From: CAYREV01 sp964423345
GTDB taxonomy: Bacteria; Bacteroidota; Rhodothermia; Balneolales; Balneolaceae
DNA: 64,000 nucleotides
Assembly: GCA_964423345.1 (NCBI GenBank)
Contig: CAYREV010000006.1
Coordinates: 35,276-99,275, forward strand
Direction: 5' to 3'
Shown in pieces: positions 18,555 through 27,324 of the stretch. Below the pieces are notes generated by a model, which was not told where the DNA came from, ran no database searches, and saw only the letters and a list, made by a program, of their open reading frames with translations. The position numbers and the translations under genes were made by a program. Numbering within the stretch: position 1 is the first letter of the stretch; every line of letters starts with the position of its first letter.

Positions 18555-18688
18555 TTAGAATCGTATTGAGTAGAAAGTAGTGAGTAGAAAGTATAAAACC
18601 TTTCAGTTCATGCCAACAGGCCATCTATCAACATACCGGATTCAGGCTCCGGGATACTGAAAGCTGTTTGTTACATGCCTTTTAATGG

Positions 18689-19105
18689 CTAAAGGCTGTT
18701 AAGGAATTCTGCTGCAAAAGATCTGATATGGTCCCGTACCCTTCGAAACTCCTCCAGTATTTCCTCTTCCGTGCCGCCGGCTCCTGCAGGGTCCGTGAAG
18801 TTTTGGTGAATGCGCCGGGACTTGGCGGGGAACCAGGGACAGTTTTCGCGGGCGTGGTCGCAAACCGTGATGACATAGTCGAAGTCGAACTCCCGGTATT
18901 CGTCCAGGTGATTGGAGGTGTGCGAGCTGATATCCACCCCGGCTTCCTTCATCACCTGTACGGCGCGGGGATTGACCCCGTGTGTTTCAATGCCGGCACT
19001 GTAGACAACCAGCCTTTTTTCGGTATCCATATGCTCCAGCCAGCCGTGGGCCATCTGGCTGCGGCAGGAGTTGCCGGTGCATAAGACAAGTACGGAGGTT
19101 TTCAT
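18689..19105 (-). CDS. arsC: Arsenate reductase, thioredoxin-coupled ArsC
   Basis: Reduces arsenate to arsenite in the cytosol. The 138-aa protein belongs to the low-molecular-weight phosphatase-fold ArsC group. The P-loop VLCTGNSCRS is at residues about 7-16. The redox pair lies in VCDHARENCPWFP (the family's Cys82/Cys89 equivalents), followed by the general acid region FTDPAGA. These three cysteines mark the thioredoxin-dependent rather than glutaredoxin-dependent class. It is the last gene of the arsR-arsM-arsC operon and starts 5 bases after the arsM stop. Confidence 0.95.
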   Translation of the reverse strand: MKTSVLVLCTGNSCRSQMAHGWLEHMDTEKRLVVYSAGIETHGVNPRAVQVMKEAGVDISSHTSNHLDEYREFDFDYVITVCDHARENCPWFPAKSRRIHQNFTDPAGAGGTEEEILEEFRRVRDHIRSFAAEFLNSL

Positions 19106-19110
19106 AGTGT

Positions 19111-19950
19111 TTATACCCCTGCGTTATTTTCAGCTTTTTCACCATACACCGTGACGCTGAAGATGCCGGTGCCTGAATTTCGGAAATCACCGATTTGATC
19201 TTCCGACAGGTATTTTCCCAGTATTTCGGTAGGAAGGTTGATCTCTTTCTGTTTCTGGACGGTGACGTCTGCGAATCCCGCCTCCCGGATGATGTCGAGG
19301 TATTCATCAATATCAATAGCCCCGGATACGCAGCCGGCGTACATCTCCGCATCCTCTTTCAGGGAAGCGGGCAGCGTTCCCCGGATCACTACGTCGGAGA
19401 TGCTGAAGTGTCCCCCGGCTTTGGTGATACGGTATGTTTCGGCAAAGGCCTTGCGTTTATCGGGGACGAGGTTCAGCACGCAGTTGCTGACCACCACATC
19501 GGCGATATGGTCATCCAGCGGCATCTCTTCAATGTCACCGAGGACAAATTCCACGTTCTCGAGGTTCAGTTTCCGGGCGTTTATACGTGCTTTTTCAACC
19601 ATCGCTTCGGTCATGTCCAGGCCTATGACCCGGCCACTTTCGCCGGTGAGCTCCCTCGCAACAAAACAGTCGTTACCGGCTCCCGAACCCAGGTCTACCA
19701 CCGTATCGCCCTCATTGATGTGGGCATATTCGGTAGGGAGTCCGCAGCCAAGCCCCAGGTCGGCATCGGCATTGTATCCACTCATCTCGGAGTAATCGTC
19801 GGCAAAGACCGAATAGTCAACGGTATCGCAGCCGCAGCCCGTGCCACAACAGGAGGCCGTATTATCCTCACGGCTCTGTTCGCTTATTCGGGCATATTTT
19901 TCTTTTACGGTGTCTTTGAGCTTGGCGGTTTCCAGGTTTTCTTTATTCAT
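19111..19950 (-). CDS. arsM: Arsenite S-adenosylmethionine methyltransferase
   Basis: Methylates As(III) with SAM, giving volatile or less retained methylarsenicals. The 279-aa protein has the SAM-binding motif DLGSGAGNDCFVA near residue 85. As(III)-binding cysteines typical of ArsM are present: CCGTGCGCD near residues 33-41, NCVLNLVPDK at about 160, and MYAGCVSGA at about 210. The N-terminal Cys cluster is denser than in many homologues. It sits between arsR and arsC with short gaps. No arsenite efflux gene (acr3, arsB) is beside this operon, so methylation may be the main exit route in this locus. Confidence 0.95.
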   Translation of the reverse strand: MNKENLETAKLKDTVKEKYARISEQSREDNTASCCGTGCGCDTVDYSVFADDYSEMSGYNADADLGLGCGLPTEYAHINEGDTVVDLGSGAGNDCFVARELTGESGRVIGLDMTEAMVEKARINARKLNLENVEFVLGDIEEMPLDDHIADVVVSNCVLNLVPDKRKAFAETYRITKAGGHFSISDVVIRGTLPASLKEDAEMYAGCVSGAIDIDEYLDIIREAGFADVTVQKQKEINLPTEILGKYLSEDQIGDFRNSGTGIFSVTVYGEKAENNAGV

Positions 19951-19998
19951 TATTTGGTGTCAATCGGTTAAAAAAAGTGTTTTCCCTGCCTGCATTAT

Positions 19999-20325
19999 TC
20001 AACAGTTTTTGCATTTGACCATAGTTTGCAGAAATGGCACCAGCAGGCTTTTTAATTCATCGGCCGCATCCCCGTCAATGCAATAGCAGGTACGCACCCC
20101 GTCAATTTCCCCCTTTATGATGCCCGCCTCTTTAAGGGCTTTAAGGTGCTGGGATACGGTCGATTGCGCCAGGGGTAGCCGGTCGGTGATATCCCCGCAG
20201 ATACAGCTGTTTTGATCCAGCAGTATTTCAAGGATAGCCACCCGCGCCGGATGCCCGAGGGCTTTAGCGAGTTCCGCGGTGCGTTTCTGCCTGGTGCTAA
20301 ATTTGTGTGCTTTGGTAAGAGGCAT
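19999..20325 (-). CDS. arsR: ArsR/SmtB-family metalloregulator
   Basis: A 108-aa dimeric winged-HTH repressor of the ars operon. The recognition helix region is [23 protein letters not shown]. Cysteines are present at CICGDIT near residue 40, where the first two form a CxC pair close to the helix, at CYCID, and at the C-terminal end KCKNC. Any could form the As(III) site; the arrangement differs from the E. coli CVCDLC loop. The start codon lies two bases from a 32-bp near-perfect inverted repeat that overlaps the promoter, so repression by occlusion is likely. First gene of the operon, 48 bases before arsM. Confidence 0.93.
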   Translation of the reverse strand: MPLTKAHKFSTRQKRTAELAKALGHPARVAILEILLDQNSCICGDITDRLPLAQSTVSQHLKALKEAGIIKGEIDGVRTCYCIDGDAADELKSLLVPFLQTMVKCKNC

Positions 20326-20327
20326 AA

Positions 20328-20359
20328 TTTAGTTCATCGTAATTTTACGATAAACTAAA
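20328..20359. promoter_or_regulatory. Operator of the ars operon (32-bp inverted repeat)
   Basis: Arms TTTAGTTCATCGTAA (20328-20342) and TTACGATAAACTAAA (20345-20359) pair at 14 of 15 positions around a two-base centre. The site begins two bases upstream of the arsR start codon and covers the predicted -10 element. Binding by ArsR is inferred. Confidence 0.75.
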
Positions 20360-20380
20360 TTTAGTTGCATTAATTGTCAA
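20352..20380 (-). promoter_or_regulatory. Promoter of the ars operon
   Basis: On the minus strand, TTGACA (20375-20380), 17 bases, then TAGTTT (20352-20357). It can equally be read as the Bacteroidota-style TTG-N20-TAGTTTAT. The -10 element lies inside the inverted-repeat operator. Confidence 0.6.
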
Positions 20381-20496
20381 GTATTAAGTTTTTTCGAACG
20401 GGGTAGTGTTCGGAGGGGAAGTCAAAACGTTTATATAATTTAACAGGATCAAAATTCAATTTATCCACGAAAGCATTAGGTTTGTAAAAAACGAAA

Positions 20497-22161
20497 ATGA
20501 GGATATTAATTATGACTAACAGATTCTTTCGCTATTTGACGCTCTTGGTGCTGGTTTCGGCCCTGGGGGTGGAATCGGTCCCGGCCCAGAAAAGCAGCAA
20601 ATCCTTTGAACCGGACGACCGCCCAAAGCTGGTAGTCGGCATAGTAGTGGATCAGATGCGGTACGACTACCTGACCAAATACTGGGACCGCTTTGGCGAG
20701 GGCGGGTTCAAGAGGCTGGTCAAGGGCGGATTCAACTTTGCCAACACCCACTACAACTATTTTCCCACTTACACCGGGCCGGGACATGCGGCCGTTTACA
20801 CCGGTGCCACCCCGTCGGTTAACGGGGTGGTGGGCAACGACTGGTACAGCCGGGAACTGGGCCGGAATATGTACGTAGTGGAAGATCCGACGGTTTCTGC
20901 GGTGGGAGCTGAAGGTGAGGCCGGGCAGATGTCGCCCGCCAACCTGCTGAGCAGCACCATCACCGATGAGTTGAAAAAGAAAGTGCCTGCCTCCAACATT
21001 GTTGCGGTATCTGTAAAGGACCGCGGAGCGGTGCTGCCCGCGGGACATCTGGGTGACCTGTCGCTGTGGTATGACGCTAGCAGGGGACATTTTATCAGCA
21101 GCAGCTGGTTTGTCGACCGCCTGCCGGAGTGGGTAACGATATTTAACGACTCGGGTGTAGCGGAGCGGCTGAGCAAACAGAAGTGGACGCCCTACCTTCC
21201 CCTGGAGGAGTATACCGGGAGCAATGCCGACGACACCCCCTATGAAGGCACCTTCAGCTGGGAGGAGCGTCCGGTTTTTCCCCATGAGCTGTCCCGGGCC
21301 GAAAACCCCTATGCTGCCTTTATAAGCTCGCCTTTCGGAAACACCCTGGTGAAGGAAGTGGCGTTGAAAGCCATTGAACATGAACAGCTGGGAGCAGACG
21401 AACATACCGACTTCCTGGCAGTCAGCTTCTCTTCTACCGACTATGTAGGCCACAAATACGGCCCCCGGTCCATTGAGGTGGCCGACACTTACCTGCGCCT
21501 CGATAGGGAACTGGCCGATCTGTTGGATACCCTGGATAAGCAGGTGGGCAAGGGCAACTACCTCCTATTCCTGACGTCCGACCACGGCGCGGTGGATGTG
21601 CCCCGTGAGCTTAAAGACCGGGGACTGCCGGGAGGGTATTTTGACAGCGATACGGCCATCGACTCGCTGAAAACCCATTTAAATGAGCGGTACGGAGAAG
21701 GGAAATGGATTGAGGCCTATATCAACCAGCAGGTATACCTGGACCGTGACCTGATTGAAAGGGAGGGGGTAGCCCTGGAAAATGTACAGAGGGAAGCGGC
21801 CGAATACCTGCTTCGTTTCGAGGGGGTGCTTTCCACCAATACGGCTGCCAACTTTATGTCTGAAAACTACAACAGGGGCTTGCAGGGGATGTACCGCCGG
21901 GGATTTCTCTACAAGCGTTCCGGTGATGTGTATATACAGCTCGGTCCGGGATGGCTCGACAGCACCTACCGTACGGGTACCAGCCACGGATCCCCCTATA
22001 ATTACGACACGCATGTTCCGATGCTGCTATATGGAAAGGGCATACCTCAGGGCGTTTCACACCGAAAAACATCGATTACCCAGCTGGCCCCGACCCTGTC
22101 CACACTGTTGAACGTTTCATTTCCCGACGGCTCGAGAGCCAAACCGCTGCTCTTTAAGTAG
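20497..22161 (+). CDS. Alkaline phosphatase family protein (PafA-like), secreted
   Basis: A 554-aa phosphate-monoester hydrolase of the PafA type, the phosphate-irrepressible alkaline phosphatase of Bacteroidota. A signal peptide covers roughly residues 1-31 (FFRYLTLLVLVSALGVESVPAQ). Metal and nucleophile motifs are VVGIVVDQMRYDYL near residue 48, TYTGPGHAAVYTGATPS with the catalytic Thr, SSTDYVGHKYGP, and LTSDHGAVDVP. The C-terminal metal site is TSHGSPYNYDTHVPML. It would act in the periplasm or at the surface. It is monocistronic and convergent with the SCO gene. A TAGGTTTG element at 20477-20484 may be its promoter, but no matching -33 element is visible. Confidence 0.9.
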   Translation: MRILIMTNRFFRYLTLLVLVSALGVESVPAQKSSKSFEPDDRPKLVVGIVVDQMRYDYLTKYWDRFGEGGFKRLVKGGFNFANTHYNYFPTYTGPGHAAVYTGATPSVNGVVGNDWYSRELGRNMYVVEDPTVSAVGAEGEAGQMSPANLLSSTITDELKKKVPASNIVAVSVKDRGAVLPAGHLGDLSLWYDASRGHFISSSWFVDRLPEWVTIFNDSGVAERLSKQKWTPYLPLEEYTGSNADDTPYEGTFSWEERPVFPHELSRAENPYAAFISSPFGNTLVKEVALKAIEHEQLGADEHTDFLAVSFSSTDYVGHKYGPRSIEVADTYLRLDRELADLLDTLDKQVGKGNYLLFLTSDHGAVDVPRELKDRGLPGGYFDSDTAIDSLKTHLNERYGEGKWIEAYINQQVYLDRDLIEREGVALENVQREAAEYLLRFEGVLSTNTAANFMSENYNRGLQGMYRRGFLYKRSGDVYIQLGPGWLDSTYRTGTSHGSPYNYDTHVPMLLYGKGIPQGVSHRKTSITQLAPTLSTLLNVSFPDGSRAKPLLFK

Positions 22162-22229
22162 TGCCCATATGCCGGGGGGACATATAAATCGGAATAATTT
22201 CCGGTAACGGGTCAATCCTATTGCCCGGC

Positions 22230-22829
22230 CTACCAGATGCGGTTGATGTCTTCTGTCACCATTTCGGGAGGCACCACGCTGCCGGGATAGGTAAAGCGCA
22301 CCCTGCCCCTGCGGTCGATAATCAGTATGCGGTCGGAATGGTTCATAATATAGCCGTGGCTACCGTGATCCATGGCAGCAGTGGAGGAATCGGCTTTCTC
22401 GGTCTTAATATCCATACTCTCCAAAAGAGGGGATATGGAGGATGAATCGCCGGTGAGCAGGGTAAAGGTATCCTCATCCAGCCTGAACTTTTCCATGTAT
22501 GCCCGGAGCACGGAGGGGGTGTCCCTTGCCGGATCGAAGCTGATTTCAACAAACCGGATGCTCTCGGTGTCCTGCAGGCTGCGGCTGATATTTTTCATGT
22601 TGGCGGTGATGACCGAACAAATATTGGGACAGTGGGTATAGATAAAGCCTACCACCAGGATGTCGCCTTCAAAATCGCCGGGAAAATCCACCGAGGCACT
22701 GTCCTGGTTGACGACCGAAAAAGAGTCGTCGCTCAGATCATGTATCACTTCGGGCCCCCCGCAACCGGCTATAAAAATGGCCAAAAGGGGCAGTAAAAAA
22801 CATGATCGGCTGTAACGGGCAGTATCCAC
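22230..22829 (-). CDS. SCO1/SenC-family copper-binding thioredoxin-fold lipoprotein
   Basis: A periplasmic protein involved in loading copper into cytochrome oxidase or in redox defence. The thioredoxin-like domain has the Cu-binding CPNIC motif in THCPNICSV and the third ligand His in IMNHSDRILIID. The lipobox LAIFIAGC gives a 22-residue signal if translation starts at the GTG at 22829. A TTG at 22880 (216 aa) would overlap the CDF gene by 47 bases and make a poorly shaped leader, so I prefer GTG. No ATG is available. It directly follows the CDF exporter gene and is probably coupled to it. Confidence 0.87.
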   Translation of the reverse strand: MDTARYSRSCFLLPLLAIFIAGCGGPEVIHDLSDDSFSVVNQDSASVDFPGDFEGDILVVGFIYTHCPNICSVITANMKNISRSLQDTESIRFVEISFDPARDTPSVLRAYMEKFRLDEDTFTLLTGDSSSISPLLESMDIKTEKADSSTAAMDHGSHGYIMNHSDRILIIDRRGRVRFTYPGSVVPPEMVTEDINRIW

Positions 22830-22833
22830 TATC

Positions 22834-23754
22834 TTACAGGCAGGGCTTGGAGGTGTATTCCTCACAGGGTTCGAATTCAAACTCCAGGGTGGAATGGTGA
22901 ATATCGAAGGATGTTGAAAGCAGATCCTTCAGAGACTGTTTGATCTGTTCCATCCGGTTCATATCGCTTTCGTCGATCACCACATGGCTTTCCAGCAGGA
23001 TGTTATTCTCGTCCAGCCTCCAAACGTGCAGGTGGTGCACATCCATGACTCCCTCTACTTCCTGCATGGCCAGGGTCACCTCCCCGATCTCTATCCCGGC
23101 GGGGGTGCTTTCCATGAGTATGTTGATGGTCTCGCGCAGCATATAATAGCTTTGCCAGAGGATATAGCCTGCTATAATCAGCGTCAGAATGGTGTCAACA
23201 ACATAAAGCCGGTATTCGATGATGATCCACCCGGCTATGATCACACCGACCGACGAAAGGGCATCCGACAGTATATGCACGTATGCACTGCGTATATTGA
23301 TATTTTCTTTCGAGCTGCGATGCAGGAGTACGGCTGTAATCAGGTTCCCCAGCAGGCCGATGATGGCTACGATGAACATGATCTTTCCGTCGATGGGCTG
23401 AGGGTCATAAAACCGCTCAATGCCCTCCTTGACAAGGAAAAGTCCGATGATCACCAGGGTAACCAGGTTGATAAAGGCCCCGATGATTTCGGCCCGGTTG
23501 TAGCCGAACGTCTTACGCCGGTTGGCGTCGCGCTTGGATATCTTCCTGGCGGCCAGGCTGATACCCAGTGAAGCGGTGTCGCTGAGGTTGTGAAGGGCAT
23601 CGGAGAGCAGCGAGAGGCTGCCGGAGATAATACCGCCCACAAACTCGGCCAGCGTTATGGCCAGGTTTAATATAATGGAGATCCACAGCCGGCCTTCGGT
23701 CTGTTCGCTGTAATCGTGGTGATGATGGTGACTGTGGGAGTCGGAGTTTGACAT
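22834..23754 (-). CDS. Cation diffusion facilitator (CzcD/ZitB-type) metal exporter
   Basis: A 306-aa proton antiporter moving Zn(II) or related divalent metals out of the cytosol. The N-terminus is His-rich (HSHHHHHDYSEQ). Six hydrophobic segments are present. The TM2 metal site reads SDALHNLSDTASLG, and TM5 carries HILSDALSSVGVI. The C-terminal cytosolic domain begins near residue 205 (ESTPAGIEIGEV...VHHLHVWRLDE). It is upstream of the SCO gene with adjacent or overlapping reading frames. Metal choice between Zn, Cd and Co cannot be read from sequence. Confidence 0.93.
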   Translation of the reverse strand: MSNSDSHSHHHHHDYSEQTEGRLWISIILNLAITLAEFVGGIISGSLSLLSDALHNLSDTASLGISLAARKISKRDANRRKTFGYNRAEIIGAFINLVTLVIIGLFLVKEGIERFYDPQPIDGKIMFIVAIIGLLGNLITAVLLHRSSKENINIRSAYVHILSDALSSVGVIIAGWIIIEYRLYVVDTILTLIIAGYILWQSYYMLRETINILMESTPAGIEIGEVTLAMQEVEGVMDVHHLHVWRLDENNILLESHVVIDESDMNRMEQIKQSLKDLLSTSFDIHHSTLEFEFEPCEEYTSKPCL

Positions 23755-23906
23755 ACCGGAATGCGGTAGTTGGGATTAATGGCTTATGGAAACTGCGTGT
23801 ATCGGGCTCCGTGAAATAATAACCATATAATTTTTAAATCAATAAGTTTTGGTGCGGCAATTAGCCGTCTGTTCAGCGTGCGATGGCTGTCGGCGTGCCG
23901 GTAAAT

Positions 23907-25187
23907 CTAATGAGTGCCGGTTTGTTGAGCCTGTTTGAAACGGTCGATCAGGCGCCGCATGATAATCTGCGCCGAGCTCCGTGTGAGCTCCTCCAGCTTT
24001 GCCCGGTCGGCCCGGTCAAAAACCTCATAGGTGATGGCATCGGCCCCGAAAGTGCGATAGATCCAGTTTTTGACAATGGGGGAGCTGGTATCGAAGGGCT
24101 CGACGGCTATTTCCGTATCGGGATAACGGGCCAGCAGGCTATCCATCCATTCGTAGGAGAACTCTTCCGGAAAGGTTTTGATTTCGCGGTTGATGGGATA
24201 GAAGATATGCTCGTCGGTGGAGTGAAAATCCACGCCGTAATACACCTTCCTGAGGCTGTCGCCCTCCAGGCTGTTGAGCAGGTCATCCCGAATGGCTCGT
24301 GATTCGGGCTGATTGAACGCAATCCAGTCGCGGTTGAGGTCAACCCCCGCCGCATTGTGTCGCCAATGGCCGTTCTCAACGCCGTCGGGATTGGCCAACG
24401 GATAGGCCAGTATCTCAAACCGGCTGCGAAAACGTCGCGCCAGCTTGGTTTCGGATGCCAGTTCATCGATGAAAATCTCCGCTGCAAGGGCTCCCGTTAC
24501 TTCGGGTGGATGGAGCCGGCCGGTGATGACAAGCACCCCTCTTTTCTGTCCAGGGGGTACTTCACCGATGGTGATTTTGGCCAGTGGCCGCCCGCGGTGT
24601 GAGTATCCGACCGTATCCAGTTCGACATACGGCTTCTGTTGTATCCTGCCAAGCCATTGACGGTAGTCGTCGACCGTAACCAGCTCCTGGGCGCTGACCC
24701 AGAGGGTGTCGGGCGAAAGGTCGAGGGAGAGGGTGGCGGTGCCGTTGAGCGTATCGGTTTCGTAAGCTTCGGCCTCCATGGGGGTCCATTCGTGGCCGTC
24801 GGCACTCAGGTCGGGCCAGTACCGGTGTTCCCCGTGGTGATAGGTCAGTTTGAGGTCGACCGTCCGGGCGCTGTCGCTCCAGATCTTGAACGCATACCAG
24901 GGACTGTTGTTGACCGGGTGGTTTTCAGGCTCGATAACCACCTGGTACAGGGTGTCGTTTACCTTGTAAAAGTCGCTCATGCGGGCGCCGGGAAACTCAT
25001 TGGTCAGCCATATCCCGTCGCCGGAGATACCGATGGTACGCCTGTGCTGTGACTGTATCTCCTTGTCGGTCGTAACGGTGGCCCCTTCCGGGTCGTAGGA
25101 AAAGCCGCTGAAGGTGTCGGTAGTGGAGCAGGACCCCGATAAGAGGATGATTAAGAAGAATAAGAGGGATTGGTTCAAGCTGTGCAT
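23907..25187 (-). CDS. M14-family zinc carboxypeptidase, lipoprotein
   Basis: A 426-aa metallo-exopeptidase exported as a lipoprotein (lipobox ILLSGSC near residue 20). An N-terminal beta-rich domain covers residues about 25-150. The M14 catalytic domain has the zinc pair HPPE in GRLHPPEVTGALAAE at about residue 225, the substrate-binding NPDGVENGHWRHN...VDLNRDW region, the third zinc ligand in GVDFHSTDEH, and the catalytic Glu in ITYEVFDRAD near residue 395. Family members trim peptides or peptidoglycan stem peptides; the substrate here is unknown. It is divergent from tamA, and the two starts are about 170 bases apart. Confidence 0.9.
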   Translation of the reverse strand: MHSLNQSLLFFLIILLSGSCSTTDTFSGFSYDPEGATVTTDKEIQSQHRRTIGISGDGIWLTNEFPGARMSDFYKVNDTLYQVVIEPENHPVNNSPWYAFKIWSDSARTVDLKLTYHHGEHRYWPDLSADGHEWTPMEAEAYETDTLNGTATLSLDLSPDTLWVSAQELVTVDDYRQWLGRIQQKPYVELDTVGYSHRGRPLAKITIGEVPPGQKRGVLVITGRLHPPEVTGALAAEIFIDELASETKLARRFRSRFEILAYPLANPDGVENGHWRHNAAGVDLNRDWIAFNQPESRAIRDDLLNSLEGDSLRKVYYGVDFHSTDEHIFYPINREIKTFPEEFSYEWMDSLLARYPDTEIAVEPFDTSSPIVKNWIYRTFGADAITYEVFDRADRAKLEELTRSSAQIIMRRLIDRFKQAQQTGTH

Positions 25188-25356
25188 GGTGCCGACGCTA
25201 CCTGATTATTGTTTGTTAAACGCTAATATCGGCTTATTCAGCCTGAATTTGAAATGTCAATTGTTATATGGGGGATCATCTGTTTTTGAGGGACGCAGTC
25301 TATATATTATTATTGCTAATCTGTTTGAGGCTACGCAGGCCGCAAGAATAAACAAG

Positions 25357-27324
25357 GTGCAAGTGCAATTAATTAATAAATCGATAATTATTTTGATTTT
25401 CTGGGCCTGCACGGCGTTGGCCGCCGGGGAGGTACGGGCACAGCAGCCGGAATTGCCGGAGGATATGATGAATCCACAGGTCTGGAAGATCGAGTTTCGG
25501 GGCAGTGAAACATTTCCACCGGTAGTCCTGAAAAACCAGATAGCCACCGAAAGTCCCACCTTTTTGGAAAAAATCAAATTTTGGAAGAATAGGGGACACC
25601 CGGTTGATGACATTCAGATCCGCAAAGATGTGGTGCGCCTGAAAAATTTTTATAACCGCCGCGGTTTTCATGCTGCAGAGGTAAGCTATGAGCTTGAGGA
25701 TCAAGACAAGGCGTGGAAAAAAAAGCTGATATTCGATATCGATGAGGACGCCCCCATCCTTATCGACCGGGTCAATTTCACATTTGAGGCAAAGAGCAAC
25801 TACCGGCAATATATATCGGACCACAAGGCGTTCCGGAAGATGCAGCAGAAGCATCCCTTTCAACAGGGGAAGCGGTACCAGAAAATATTGATTTCCGAAG
25901 TGGTGGGTCAGGTACGTGATGTGTTGAGGAACCTGGGCTTTGCCTATGCCGAAGTCAATGTTGAAGCAAAGGTCGACACCTCCCGCCTCTCGGCAGAGCT
26001 GAACATCATATGTGATACCGGTCCCCTGACCAATATTTCTGAAGTGAATGTCGAAGGCAACAAAACGATATCGAAGCCCTATGTAATCAGGGAGTCGGGT
26101 CTGAATATCGGCGAGCAGTACGGCCTGGATAAGATGCAGGAGGCTCAGCGGGAGCTGTTCAACCACCACCTGTATCGTTTTGTGACGATCAATATTCCTA
26201 AGCAGGAAAAGGATACCACCCTGAACCTGCAGCTCAGGGTGCGGGAAGCCCCCTTGAGATCGCTGCAAGCCTCGGTGGGATTCGGCTTCGAGGAGCTGGC
26301 AAGGGGACAGCTAAGCTGGACGCACCGGAATGTGTTCGGCAAAGCCCACCGGTTTACCGCCACGGGCCGGGCATCATTTATTCAGCAGCTGGTGAGTTTT
26401 GATTACCTCTTTCCCTATGTCTTCAATACGCGTAGCAGTTTTATTGTTTCTCCATTTGCCGAACACCAGCTGGAAAAGAGTTTTGAACTTTTCCGGGCAG
26501 GCCTGACGAACAGCATTATCTACCGCTACGGTAAGAACGGGACCATATCGGCTGCCTATGAATACACAAAAAACGAGGAGCTCTCCTCCAGGCGGGATGT
26601 TACACTGCCCGACACAGCCCTGCAATACGACCTGTCCTCTCTCCAGTTTTCCAGTTACTACAGCCAGGGATACGGGAGGGAACAGCTGGGATGGGTGATT
26701 CAGCCGTATGCCGAGATTTCCGGTTTCATGGGACTGGCAAGTTTCAATTTCCGGAAGCTGTCGCTGGATGTCCGACGCTTTACCGAATTGAGTTCCGGCA
26801 CCATACTGGCAACACGGCTGCAGTCGGGGGGGCTGTTCAGCGCGGCTGAGGACTCCCTGCCCCGAAATATCCGCTTTTTCCTGGGAGGCACGAACTCGGT
26901 AAGGGGGTGGTACCGGCAGAATCTCGGTCCCAAAGAGGCGAGCTTCCGGACCGAAGAGGTTGAGCAAAACGGTTCGGTTGTAGAGCGGACCGTCTTTGAC
27001 GGCTATGTGCCGGTGGGGGGACGCGCATTTTTTGGCTTCAATATAGAATTAAGGCAGAAGTGGGATAGTTTTATCAAGGGATTCGGGCTAACCGCATTCC
27101 TGGACGGGGGTCAGGTTTGGAAAGACCTTCAGAATACGGGCAACCGTCCCATACAGTTCGGCGTGGGAGGGGGGGTGCGTTACCGGTCGCCCATCGGCCC
27201 GTTGCGTGTGGATGTGGGCTACAAACTGAACCCGACCGACAAGGACCTGGGAATATACCAGGGAAGCGATTACAATAGATGGGACAAAATAGGAATCCAT
27301 TTTAGCCTGGGACAGTCATTTTAA
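25357..27324 (+). CDS. tamA: TamA/BamA-family outer membrane assembly protein
   Basis: An Omp85-type protein: an N-terminal leader, POTRA domains (about residues 35-290) and a C-terminal 16-strand surface-antigen barrel. The POTRA region contains NFYNRRGFHAAEVSYELED and GNKTISKPYVIRESGLNIGE. The barrel carries RFFLGGTNSVRGWYRQNLGP, the conserved VRGW loop, and ends in aromatic GQSF. No ATG yields a leader; the long open frame upstream overlaps the carboxypeptidase gene. A GTG at 25357, or the next at 25363, gives a signal sequence (SIIILIFWACTALAAGEVRAQ), with AAGGTG just before the second. It overlaps the tamB start by one base (TAATG), so the two form the TAM complex pair. Confidence 0.88.
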   Translation: MQVQLINKSIIILIFWACTALAAGEVRAQQPELPEDMMNPQVWKIEFRGSETFPPVVLKNQIATESPTFLEKIKFWKNRGHPVDDIQIRKDVVRLKNFYNRRGFHAAEVSYELEDQDKAWKKKLIFDIDEDAPILIDRVNFTFEAKSNYRQYISDHKAFRKMQQKHPFQQGKRYQKILISEVVGQVRDVLRNLGFAYAEVNVEAKVDTSRLSAELNIICDTGPLTNISEVNVEGNKTISKPYVIRESGLNIGEQYGLDKMQEAQRELFNHHLYRFVTINIPKQEKDTTLNLQLRVREAPLRSLQASVGFGFEELARGQLSWTHRNVFGKAHRFTATGRASFIQQLVSFDYLFPYVFNTRSSFIVSPFAEHQLEKSFELFRAGLTNSIIYRYGKNGTISAAYEYTKNEELSSRRDVTLPDTALQYDLSSLQFSSYYSQGYGREQLGWVIQPYAEISGFMGLASFNFRKLSLDVRRFTELSSGTILATRLQSGGLFSAAEDSLPRNIRFFLGGTNSVRGWYRQNLGPKEASFRTEEVEQNGSVVERTVFDGYVPVGGRAFFGFNIELRQKWDSFIKGFGLTAFLDGGQVWKDLQNTGNRPIQFGVGGGVRYRSPIGPLRVDVGYKLNPTDKDLGIYQGSDYNRWDKIGIHFSLGQSF

